Source of the DNA: Roseiarcus sp963759955
GTDB taxonomy: Bacteria > Pseudomonadota > Alphaproteobacteria > Rhizobiales > Beijerinckiaceae
Direction: 5' to 3'
Length of the DNA stretch: 64,000 bases
Assembly (NCBI GenBank): GCA_963759955.1
Contig: CAVXCA010000026.1
Location: 1-64,000 of the forward strand
Both the position numbers and the translations under genes were made by a program. Positions 56,849-64,000 of the stretch are shown here, in pieces; the stretch's first letter is position 1, and each line of letters starts with the position of its first letter. A model generated the notes under the pieces. The model worked only from the letters and a program-made list of their open reading frames with translations, ran no database searches and was not told where the DNA came from.

Positions 56849-58633
56849 TCACGCCCCGCGTAGCGCCTGTCGAGGTTCGGCGGCGCGCGGCTCGTAGATT
56901 TCCGGGCGGCCGAGAAGATGGCCCTGGAGATAGTCGATTTGCCATTCGCCGAGCAGTCGGCGCGCTTCGGCGTCCTCGACCCATTCCGCCACCGTTTCGA
57001 TGCCCAGATGGCGCGCAAGCTCGGCGAGGGTGCGCACGAAGAAGCGATCGTCGACAGAGCGCGCGACGTTTTGCACGAACGCGCCGTCGATCTTGACGAT
57101 GTCGACGCCGAGGCGGCGCAAATTGCGGAACGACGTGTGTCCGGCGCCGAAATCGTCCATCGCGATGGCGACGCCGAGGGCTTTCATATGGCCGAGGACG
57201 CGCGCGGCCTCGTCGATCGGCTCGATCGCCAGCGTTTCCACGATTTCCACGATCAGCCGCTCGGCGGTTCCCGGACGGGTCGCGAGCGCCGCCTTGAAGC
57301 GGTCGATCCAGTCGGGGGCTCGCAAGGTGGCGACGGAGATGTTGACGGCGACCCTCAGTGCGGGTTCGGCGGCGAGGCGGTCGAGCGCCAGTTCGAGCAC
57401 GCGGTGATCGAGCTGCGCGACCAGGCCGAGTTTTTCCGCGACCGGAAGCAGCACTTCGGGGCCGACGAGGCCGCCGTCGTCCTGACGCACGCGCAGCAGC
57501 GCTTCGACAAATGCGGTTTCTCCTCCCTTGGTCGCGACGACGGGTTGGTAGGCGAGCACGATTCGACGCTGGTTGAGCGCCGAGATGATCTCGTCGGCGA
57601 TCGCGGCCTCCCGCCGTTGCGCTTCGCTCTGCGCCTGGCCCGGCGTGTAGAGCGCGTAGCGATTGGCCTCGCCGGCGGCTTGTTCAAAAGCCTCTTCGGC
57701 GCGCTGGAGAAGACGGCAGGCGTTGCGCCCGTGCCGGGGCGCGAGCGCCGCGCCGATGCGAACCGAGGCCCGCACCGGACCGATCGCGGTTTCAAACAAT
57801 TCGCCGTTGACGCGGCGCGCGAGCCGCGGCGCCGCCATCATCAGCTGCTCGGGGCTGCCTGCGGACAGGAGAACGGCGAACTTGCCGCCGGCGTAATGCG
57901 CGACCTCGTCGATCGCGCGCATGTTCGCCCCGAGGCGACGGCCCACCATGGCGATCACCTCGTCCGTCGCTTCATAGCCGTGGCGCCGATTGAGCTCGGC
58001 GAGGTTTTCGACGCCGACGATCAGAACGGCGAACGTCGTTTCGCCCGGCCGCGCGTGCGCAAAGCGCGACTCGAGCGCCTCGTTGAATCGCCGCCGGCTC
58101 GCGCGCGCGCCGTGGCGACCGCCGGACGTCTCTTCCGCGGAACCGGATTGCGGATCTTCGCTGCGCTGCAAGATTCTGAGGACGCCATGCGCGCGCGCCG
58201 GCCGACCGTGCGCGTCGGCGAACCAACGACCGAAATCCTCGACGGCGCAAATCGCTCGCTCCGACGGCGCGAGGCGATAGAAAACGCGATACGGCGCGCC
58301 GTCGCCGTCGTCGCCCGCCGCGGCGTTGTGAATCGCCTGAGACCGCGATGATTCCGAATCCGCCGTGACCAGTTCGGCGAAGGCCGCCCCGGTCGCGAGC
58401 GAGGCCGCGGCAAAGCCCGCGAGCGTCTCCGCGACATTGGCGCCCCAGGTCAAACTGTCGCTGGCGATGTCCCAGTCATAGACGACCGCGCTCACAGAGC
58501 GAAGGACCGCGCGTGGGTCGAGGGCGCGCTGCGCCACCGCGGCCGGCCGATCGGGCGCCTCGCGCGACGACGGAAACTGCGTTTCGCCCGCCGCCGGCGT
58601 TTCGCGTTCGGAAAAGCTGTCGACGTCTTGCAA
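56849..58633 (-). CDS. PAS / degenerate GGDEF / EAL cyclic-di-GMP phosphodiesterase
   Basis: The 594-residue protein has a PAS-like N-terminal sensor region (about 45-150), a GGDEF-like domain (about 195-330) and an EAL domain (about 350-585). The GGDEF site reads AGGKF (248-252), so it should not make cyclic-di-GMP. The EAL domain keeps its catalytic residues: EALLR (377-381), N431, E463, DD at 493-494, K514, and Q in YLQGHLLGRP. It should therefore act as a phosphodiesterase. No membrane helix is evident, so it is probably cytoplasmic. The start is TTG 58633 with a G-rich region upstream; that start is uncertain. It is convergent with phaR. Confidence 0.88.
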   Translation of the reverse strand: MQDVDSFSERETPAAGETQFPSSREAPDRPAAVAQRALDPRAVLRSVSAVVYDWDIASDSLTWGANVAETLAGFAAASLATGAAFAELVTADSESSRSQAIHNAAAGDDGDGAPYRVFYRLAPSERAICAVEDFGRWFADAHGRPARAHGVLRILQRSEDPQSGSAEETSGGRHGARASRRRFNEALESRFAHARPGETTFAVLIVGVENLAELNRRHGYEATDEVIAMVGRRLGANMRAIDEVAHYAGGKFAVLLSAGSPEQLMMAAPRLARRVNGELFETAIGPVRASVRIGAALAPRHGRNACRLLQRAEEAFEQAAGEANRYALYTPGQAQSEAQRREAAIADEIISALNQRRIVLAYQPVVATKGGETAFVEALLRVRQDDGGLVGPEVLLPVAEKLGLVAQLDHRVLELALDRLAAEPALRVAVNISVATLRAPDWIDRFKAALATRPGTAERLIVEIVETLAIEPIDEAARVLGHMKALGVAIAMDDFGAGHTSFRNLRRLGVDIVKIDGAFVQNVARSVDDRFFVRTLAELARHLGIETVAEWVEDAEARRLLGEWQIDYLQGHLLGRPEIYEPRAAEPRQALRGA

Positions 58634-58779
58634 GCGATTCGCCCCCGATCGGCGCGTGGTCGAGCGCCCGCGACGAAGAGACGCAGGCGCCTTCGCCGCC
58701 TCTTCGACAATGAGCGGAATGGGTTAACGCAAAGTTTACGCTTAAGGTTCCGGCAACCAAGAATCGCGGAGCGCGACGT

Positions 58780-59550
58780 TCAGAAGCGATCTTTGCGCGC
58801 GCGAATCTCGGCGAATACGGCGGCCGGATCGACGCCGGCCATGCCGAGCGCCGCCTGGAGGCTCGGCAATTCCGCGCGAAGAAAAGGATTGGCCGCCAGT
58901 TCGGCCGCCATCGTCGTCGGCAAGGTGGGCTGGCCGGCCGCGCGCAACGCGGCGACCTCGGCGGCGCGGCTCTTGAGAACGGCGTTGTCGGGTTCGATCG
59001 TCAGCGCGAAGCGCGCGTTGGCCTCGGTGTATTCGTGGCCGCAATAGACCTCGGTTTCTCCCGGCAGCGCCGCGAGTTTGACCAGCGAATCCCACATCAC
59101 GGAATAAGGCGCCTCGAACACCCGCCCGCAGCCTAGGGAAAACAGCGTGTCGCCGGTGAAGACGATCTCGTCCTGCTCGAACCAATAGACGATGTGGCCG
59201 GCGGTGTGCCCCGGCGTCTCGATAACCCTGGCGGCGAGGGGCCCGACATGAACGTAGTCGCCTTCGCTCAAGCGCGTATCGAGCGAATCGATGCGCGCCG
59301 CTTCCTTGGCGGGTCCCGCGACGCGTAATTTGGGAAAGCGCGCCCTGAGGCCGGGAATGCCCTGGACGTGATCGAAATGGTGATGGGTGACGAGAAGATC
59401 GGTGAGCTCCCAGCCTTGCGCGGCGGCGGCGGCGATGATCGCGTCGGCGTCGGCCGCGTCGATCGCCGCGGTCGCGCCCGAGCCCGAATCGTGAATCAGG
59501 ACGCCGTAATTGTCCTTGAGGCAGAGAAACTGATGCACATGCGTCGTCAT
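58780..59550 (-). CDS. gloB: Hydroxyacylglutathione hydrolase (glyoxalase II)
   Basis: GloB hydrolyses S-lactoylglutathione to lactate and glutathione, the second step of methylglyoxal detoxification. The 256-residue metallo-beta-lactamase-fold protein has the metal motif THHHFDHVQG (HxHxDH, about residues 56-63). It also has TPGHTAGH, VFTGDTLFSLGCGR and YCGHEYTEANARFAL. ATG 59550 is preceded by GGGGAAG. A methyltransferase gene diverges 101 bases away, a common pairing in this group. Confidence 0.95.
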   Translation of the reverse strand: MTTHVHQFLCLKDNYGVLIHDSGSGATAAIDAADADAIIAAAAAQGWELTDLLVTHHHFDHVQGIPGLRARFPKLRVAGPAKEAARIDSLDTRLSEGDYVHVGPLAARVIETPGHTAGHIVYWFEQDEIVFTGDTLFSLGCGRVFEAPYSVMWDSLVKLAALPGETEVYCGHEYTEANARFALTIEPDNAVLKSRAAEVAALRAAGQPTLPTTMAAELAANPFLRAELPSLQAALGMAGVDPAAVFAEIRARKDRF

Positions 59551-59651
59551 GCCGATTCTTCCCCCGCCAAGCTTCGCCGCGGCGCCGTCATTTGCGCCGC
59601 GGCGCGGACTGGTCCAAATTCACTCGCGCTTGCCGATAGGCCTAACCGTCC

Positions 59652-60401
59652 ATGCCGCTCGACGTCAACGATCTCCTCAGTTTCTACGCCTCGCCGCTCG
59701 GCGACGTCTCGCGTCGGCTGATCGGGCGGGTGCTGCGGGCGCGCTGGAACAATTGCGCGCAATTGTCGCTTATGGCCTTGGGCTATGGCGGGCCCTATCT
59801 CGAGCGCTTTCGCGACGAGGCGCAGCGCGTCCTCGCATTCATGCCGGCCGAGCAGGGCGTGGTCAACTGGCCGGCGAGCGGGCGCTCCGCCTCGGCGCTG
59901 GTCGCCCCGGACATGCTGCCGCTGCCCGACGGCTCGATCGATCGCGTCCTCGTCGTCCACGCGCTGGAGACGGCCGAGCATCCGAGCGTCGTGCTCGAAG
60001 AAGTCTGGCGCGTGCTGACGCCGGGCGGGCGGATGATCGTGGTGACGCCGTCGCGGCGCGGCGTATGGGCGCGCGTCGACGGCACGCCGTTCGGCCAGGG
60101 CCAGCCCTATTCGAAGGGGCAGTTGCGCGACCTGATGCGCGAGGCGCTATTCTCGCCGATCTATTGGGGCGAGGCGCTTTACGCGCCCCCGTTCCGCCGC
60201 CGCTTCTTCATCAATTCCGCGCCGGCGATCGAACGGGTCGGCGCCGCGATCGGCATCCCCTTCGCCGGGGTGCAAATCGTCGAAGCGACCAAACAGGTCT
60301 ATCGCCCGGTCGGCGTGCGCCGCCTTGCGCGCCGCGAGGTCGTCGCTCTCCAGCCCCGACTCGCGCCCACCGCGCATCGCGAGACGGCGCGCCGTTTTTG
60401 A
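59652..60401 (+). CDS. SAM-dependent class I methyltransferase
   Basis: The 249-residue protein has a methyltransferase type 11-like core: LPLPDGSIDRVLVVHALETAEHPS and EVWRVLTPGGRMIVVTPSRRG are its best motifs. The N-terminal SAM loop is weakly conserved (ALGYGGPYLERF). Substrate is unknown. Its place next to gloB, divergent, is seen in many alphaproteobacteria, but no function follows from it. The start ATG 59652 has a weak ribosome site. Confidence 0.82.
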   Translation: MPLDVNDLLSFYASPLGDVSRRLIGRVLRARWNNCAQLSLMALGYGGPYLERFRDEAQRVLAFMPAEQGVVNWPASGRSASALVAPDMLPLPDGSIDRVLVVHALETAEHPSVVLEEVWRVLTPGGRMIVVTPSRRGVWARVDGTPFGQGQPYSKGQLRDLMREALFSPIYWGEALYAPPFRRRFFINSAPAIERVGAAIGIPFAGVQIVEATKQVYRPVGVRRLARREVVALQPRLAPTAHRETARRF

Positions 60402-60463
60402 GATTGTCGCCGGCGGCGGATCGTGCTTTTAACGCGCCGTCTTTCCCCCGGAGACGAGAACTC

Positions 60464-61093
60464 ATGCCGCAATCCGATCGCCTGCTTGTTCTCTTGCGCC
60501 ACGGCCAGAGCGAGTGGAATCTCAAGAACCTGTTCACCGGCTGGAAGGACCCCGACCTGTCGCCGCTCGGCGTCGAGGAGGCCAAGGAAGCGGGTCGGCG
60601 ACTCAAGAGGCGCGGCCTCGTCTTCGACATCGCCTTCACTTCGGTGCTGGTGCGCGCGCAGCACACGCTGGCGCTGACGCTCGCCGAACTCGGCCAGACC
60701 GGCCTCGCCGAAGTGCGCGATCAGGCGCTCAACGAGCGCCACTACGGCGACCTCTGCGGACTCAACAAGGACGACGCGCGCAAGAAGTGGGGCGAGGAGC
60801 AGGTTCACCTGTGGCGGCGCAGCTACGACGTCCAACCGCCCGGCGGCGAGAGCCTCAGGGACACGGTCGCGCGCGCGCTTCCCTATTACTGCCAAACCAT
60901 TCTGCCCGCGGTGCTCCGCGGCGAGCGCGTCCTCGTCTCCGCCCACGGCAACAGCCTGCGCGCGCTGGTGATGGTGCTCGACCGCCTGACGCCGCAAACG
61001 ATTCCCGCCATGGAGATCGCCACCGGCGTGCCGCTGGTCTATCGCCTGAAGGCGGATTCGACGGTCGAATCGAAGGAGATTTTGACCGACTGA
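60464..61093 (+). CDS. gpmA: 2,3-bisphosphoglycerate-dependent phosphoglycerate mutase
   Basis: GpmA interconverts 3- and 2-phosphoglycerate in glycolysis and gluconeogenesis. The 209-residue product has the phosphohistidine motif LLRHGQSEWNLKNLFTGW, LNERHYGDLCGLNKDDARKKWGEEQV, and the second histidine in VSAHGNSLRALVM. ATG 60464 has GGAG upstream; a much longer in-frame reading from 59549 runs over the methyltransferase gene and was rejected. The length fits the short alphaproteobacterial GpmA class. Confidence 0.94.
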   Translation: MPQSDRLLVLLRHGQSEWNLKNLFTGWKDPDLSPLGVEEAKEAGRRLKRRGLVFDIAFTSVLVRAQHTLALTLAELGQTGLAEVRDQALNERHYGDLCGLNKDDARKKWGEEQVHLWRRSYDVQPPGGESLRDTVARALPYYCQTILPAVLRGERVLVSAHGNSLRALVMVLDRLTPQTIPAMEIATGVPLVYRLKADSTVESKEILTD

Positions 61094-61177
61094 GGCGCGG
61101 GGCTGCGCTCTGCCGTCTCGAGACGAACTCGTCTAAGCTACGCCTCGGTGATTCGCTTAATTTCCCGAGGTCCGGCG

Positions 61178-61597
61178 ATGCGGCGTGCGAAACCCATTCT
61201 TACGGCCCTGGCGATCTTCGCCGCCGGGCCGGCGACGGCGGCGCAATATGAATTCCTCGCGGCGCCGCAGATCAATCTCTCTTTGGTCTATAGACTGGAT
61301 AAACTGACCGGCGACGTCATTGCTTGCCAGTACGCCCATAACCCGGGCAAGACCGACATCGAGCCCGGCGCCTTCGGCATCACCAACTGTTATCGCAGCG
61401 GCGAAGGCGCAACCAAGCAGGAACCGGGCGACTACGGACTCGTCGCGACCCGGCATGAGCAAGAGGGCGGCGTCTTTCGTGTGGATTACCGCACCGGCGC
61501 GCTGAGCATCTGTTATCTCTATTTCCAGCGGGAAAAGCAGGGCGATCACGAAGTGATCGTCGATCAATACGTCGTCTGCACCCCGCCCTATAAGTAG
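61178..61597 (+). CDS. Small secreted hypothetical protein
   Basis: The 139-residue product has a signal peptide (MRRAKPILTALAIFAAGPATAAQ) and a mature part with four cysteines (IACQYAH, TNCYRSG, SICYLYF and VVCTPPYK), which may form two disulfides. GAGG lies about seven bases before ATG 61178. I do not recognise a family. It stands between gpmA and mnmE. Confidence 0.72.
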   Translation: MRRAKPILTALAIFAAGPATAAQYEFLAAPQINLSLVYRLDKLTGDVIACQYAHNPGKTDIEPGAFGITNCYRSGEGATKQEPGDYGLVATRHEQEGGVFRVDYRTGALSICYLYFQREKQGDHEVIVDQYVVCTPPYK

Positions 61598-61842
61598 CGC
61601 GGACGCAAGACCGGCGGCGAGAAAAGCGAGCGACATTCCGGCCGCCTTGTCGGCGCACCGCCGATCGCGCTGTTTCGGCCGCCTCGACACATCCGGAACA
61701 AGGCGCTCCGCGCCGGACGCGACCAGCGATCGCATCGACAATGACCGGCGCCGCAATCGCTCGCGACGCGAGCCGCCGCTTGCATTATAGAGATCGCCGT
61801 TCTCGCCGCCGAACTCGGCGAGGCGAGGAATTCGGTCAAGTC

Positions 61843-63198
61843 ATGGTCGACGCGCGTCCAATTTTTCCGCATCGCGACACCATCTTCGCTCCCGCCTCGG
61901 GAAGCGGGCGGGCGGCGATCGCCGTGCTGCGGCTCTCCGGCCCGGCTTGCGCCACGGCCCTGGAGGCGTTGGCGCCGGGCGCGCCCTTTGCCGACCGCGT
62001 CGCGGCGCTTCGGCTGTTGCGCGATCCCGCCACCGGCGAAGCGCTCGATCGCGCGCTGGTGATCCGTTTCCTCGCGCCTCGCAGTTTCACCGGCGAGGAG
62101 ATGGCCGAGCTGCATGTGACGGGCGGGCGCGCGGTGATCGCCGGGGTCATCGGCGCGCTGGCGAGAGTTCCCGGGCTGCGTCCGGCCGGGCCCGGCGAAT
62201 TCGCCTGGCGCGCATTCGAGAACGGCAAGCTCGACCTTTCCGAGGTCGAGGGCCTCGCCGATCTCGTCGATGCCGAGACCGCGGCGCAACGCCGCCAGGC
62301 CCTGCGCATCGCCGGCGGCGCGCTGAGCCGCGAAACCGAAGCGATTCGTTCGAAGCTCCTCGAGGCGATGGCGATCCTGGAGGCACAGATCGATTTCTCC
62401 GACGTCGAGGACGCCGACGCGCTTTCGCTCGATGCGGCGCGCGCGATGGCGGCCGAGGCGGCCCTGCACGTGCGCGCGGCGCTCGCCGGCGCCGAAGCGG
62501 GCGAGCGGCTGCGCGAGGGGTTCAACGTCGTGATCGCCGGTCCGCCCAATGTCGGCAAATCGACGCTGATGAACGCGCTCGCGCGCCGCGACGTCTCCAT
62601 CGTCTCGGCGATTCCCGGCACCACGCGCGATCTGGTGGAAGTGCCGCTCGAGCTCAGAGGCTATCCGGTCACGCTGGTCGACACCGCGGGGATCCGCGAA
62701 ACTGACGATCCGATCGAGCGCGAGGGCGTCGCGCGCGCGCGCCGCCGCGCTCGAGAGGCGGATCTGACGCTGTGGCTGAGCGACGCCGCGGAGGCGGGCG
62801 CTGCGCCCGCGCCCGCCGGCGGACCGGTCATCGCGGTTCTGACCAAGGCCGACCGGCCACCCGCCAACGGGGCGGACGACGCGGCGAAGGGCGCCGCGAT
62901 CCGAATCTCCGCTCTCACCGGCGCCGGCATCGAGCAATTGCTTGACGCCGTCGCCGATCTCGCCGAAGAGCGGATGGCCGGGCCGGCGCCGGCGCTGATC
63001 ACGCTGGAGCGGCACCGAGCGGCTTTCGCCGATGCGCTTGGGGCGCTGGAGCGAGCGCTCGACCCGGCCGCCCAAGAGCTGGAGCTCGTCGCCGAAGACC
63101 TGCGCCTCGCGGCGCGGGCTTTGGAGCGGATCGGGGGCCGCATCGACGTCGAAGACGTGCTCGGCGACATATTTTCGCGGCTTTGCGTCGGCAAATGA
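61843..63198 (+). CDS. mnmE: tRNA modification GTPase MnmE
   Basis: MnmE works with MnmG to modify the wobble uridine of certain tRNAs (cmnm5U type). The 451-residue protein has an N-terminal folate-binding domain with RSFTGEEMAELHVTGG and GPGEFAWRAFENGKLDLSEVEGLADLVDAET. The G domain shows PPNVGKST, GTTRD, DTAGIRETDD and TKAD. The C-terminal tetrapeptide-like CVGK carries the functional cysteine. ATG 61843 gives the family N-terminus; the in-frame extension to 61741 is not conserved. mnmG follows after a parS site. Confidence 0.96.
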   Translation: MVDARPIFPHRDTIFAPASGSGRAAIAVLRLSGPACATALEALAPGAPFADRVAALRLLRDPATGEALDRALVIRFLAPRSFTGEEMAELHVTGGRAVIAGVIGALARVPGLRPAGPGEFAWRAFENGKLDLSEVEGLADLVDAETAAQRRQALRIAGGALSRETEAIRSKLLEAMAILEAQIDFSDVEDADALSLDAARAMAAEAALHVRAALAGAEAGERLREGFNVVIAGPPNVGKSTLMNALARRDVSIVSAIPGTTRDLVEVPLELRGYPVTLVDTAGIRETDDPIEREGVARARRRAREADLTLWLSDAAEAGAAPAPAGGPVIAVLTKADRPPANGADDAAKGAAIRISALTGAGIEQLLDAVADLAEERMAGPAPALITLERHRAAFADALGALERALDPAAQELELVAEDLRLAARALERIGGRIDVEDVLGDIFSRLCVGK

Positions 63199-63202
63199 GA
63201 TC

Positions 63203-63218
63203 TGTTTCACGTGAAACA
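63203..63218. other. parS centromere site (ParB binding)
   Basis: TGTTTCACGTGAAACA is a perfect 16-base palindrome identical to the canonical bacterial parS site. It lies between mnmE and mnmG. In alphaproteobacteria parS sites lie close to the origin, near mnmG-rsmG-parA-parB, which should follow to the right of the window. ParB binds here to organise and segregate the origin region. Confidence 0.93.
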
Positions 63219-63233
63219 ATCGAGACGACGGGA

Positions 63234-64000
63234 ATGAACGGTTACGACGTCATCGTCATCGGGGGCGGGCACGCCGGCTGCGAAGCGGCGGCGGCGGCAG
63301 CGCGTTTCGGCGCGCGCACCGCGCTAGTGACGCAGAAACGCGAAACGATCGGCGTGATGTCGTGCAACCCCGCGATCGGCGGGCTCGGCAAGGGCCATCT
63401 CGTGCGCGAAATCGACGCCCTCGACGGGCTGATGGCGCGCGCCGCCGACGCTGCCGGGATTCAGTTCCGCGTTCTCAACCGTCGCAAGGGACCGGCCGTC
63501 CAGGGTCCGCGCGCCCAAGCCGATCGCAAACTCTACCGCCTGGCGATGCAGCGCCTGATCGCTCAGACCGCCAATCTCACCGTCGTCGAAGCCGAGGCGA
63601 GTCGCTTCGTCATCGAGGACGGCGCGGTCGCCGGGGTCGAGCTCGCCGACGGCCGCGCGCTGTCCTGCGGCGCCGTCGTCGTCACCACTGGCACGTTCCT
63701 GCGCGGCGTCATTCATCTCGGAGAAGAGCGCACTCCCGCCGGCCGCATCGGCGATCCCGCGTCGGTCGCCCTCGCTCGCTCGCTCGACGCCGCCGGCTTC
63801 GCCCTCGCGCGCCTCAAGACCGGCACGCCGCCGCGGCTCGATGGGACGACCATCGACTGGTCCGGGCTCGAAGTGCAGCCCGGCGACGATCCGCCCGAGC
63901 CGTTCTCGGCGATGACGGAAAAGATCACGACGCCGCAGATTCCGTGTCACATCACGCGCACCAACCCAGCCGGCCACGCGATCGTGCGCGCCAACGCCCA
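63234..64000 (+). CDS. mnmG: tRNA uridine 5-carboxymethylaminomethyl modification enzyme MnmG, partial
   Basis: MnmG is the FAD partner of MnmE. The gene starts at ATG 63234 and runs off the window, so only the first 255 residues are seen. They include the FAD motif VIGGGHAGCEAA, GVMSCNPAIGGLGKGHLVREIDALDG, KGPAVQGPRAQADR and GTPPRLDGTTIDW, all typical. GACGGGA precedes the start. A parS site lies just upstream, so ParB binding may influence this promoter region. Confidence 0.95.
   Translation, partial: MNGYDVIVIGGGHAGCEAAAAAARFGARTALVTQKRETIGVMSCNPAIGGLGKGHLVREIDALDGLMARAADAAGIQFRVLNRRKGPAVQGPRAQADRKLYRLAMQRLIAQTANLTVVEAEASRFVIEDGAVAGVELADGRALSCGAVVVTTGTFLRGVIHLGEERTPAGRIGDPASVALARSLDAAGFALARLKTGTPPRLDGTTIDWSGLEVQPGDDPPEPFSAMTEKITTPQIPCHITRTNPAGHAIVRANA

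Overview
The window reads as chromosomal DNA of a high-GC alphaproteobacterium, most likely of the order Hyphomicrobiales (Rhizobiales). The evidence is gene order and gene types: mnmE, a perfect parS site and mnmG at the right end; rluD next to rpoH; trpA-accD-folC; an AccD without the usual zinc-ribbon cysteines; ethylmalonyl-CoA pathway genes (ccrA, ecm); and phaA, phaB and phaR. I cannot name the species. The parS site between mnmE and mnmG suggests that the right end lies near the replication origin.

Positions 1 to about 8710 are the end of a genomic island at the 3' end of a tRNA-Leu(CAA) gene (8707-8792). From the tRNA inward it carries a P4-type tyrosine integrase, a non-coding region with a large inverted repeat and G-rich repeats, a VirD4/TraG-like ATPase, a SIR2-family gene of lower GC content, a replication-relaxation-like winged-helix gene with a dense CGCGACA repeat array upstream, and two insertion sequences. 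An IS630-family element sits in the SIR2 gene; removing it restores an open 406-residue frame. An IS21-family element (istA, istB) lies at the left edge and appears to cut the replication-relaxation-like gene. The other island end is outside the window.

Positions 8800 to 31400 hold core and metabolic genes: a YqaA-like membrane protein with DsbB, rpoH, rluD and a frameshifted homocysteine methyltransferase, cspA, xylulokinase, a sterol-desaturase-like hydroxylase, an SDR enzyme, a polysaccharide-deacetylase-like protein, cysD-cysNC for sulfate activation, and a dipeptide-type ABC transporter operon that continues into a GMC oxidoreductase and mmcB.

Positions 31400 to 46400 hold a secreted ClpP-fold protein, trpA-accD-folC, a three-domain ACP / AMP-ligase / acyltransferase protein, a beta-oxidation pair, the Sua5 tRNA modification enzyme, a LysR regulator, glutathione reductase, a DUF2059-type protein and rpiA. 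Positions 46400 to 57000 concentrate acetyl-CoA and C4 metabolism: ccrA, ecm, phaB, phaA and phaR. This fits a cell that stores polyhydroxybutyrate and assimilates C2 units through the ethylmalonyl-CoA pathway. A small AT-richer patch (about 52800-53930) between ecm and phaB holds a membrane protein and a Fic remnant. The right end holds an EAL phosphodiesterase, gloB with a methyltransferase, gpmA, mnmE, parS and mnmG.

Five genes (bmt, the DUF2059 gene, a LuxR-type regulator, ecm, and a small membrane protein) each need one single-base correction to read through, mostly in short base runs. The tRNA-Leu has one base too many in its anticodon loop, also in a run. This pattern points to residual base errors in the assembly rather than six independent mutations, and it should be kept in mind when reading the broken genes.
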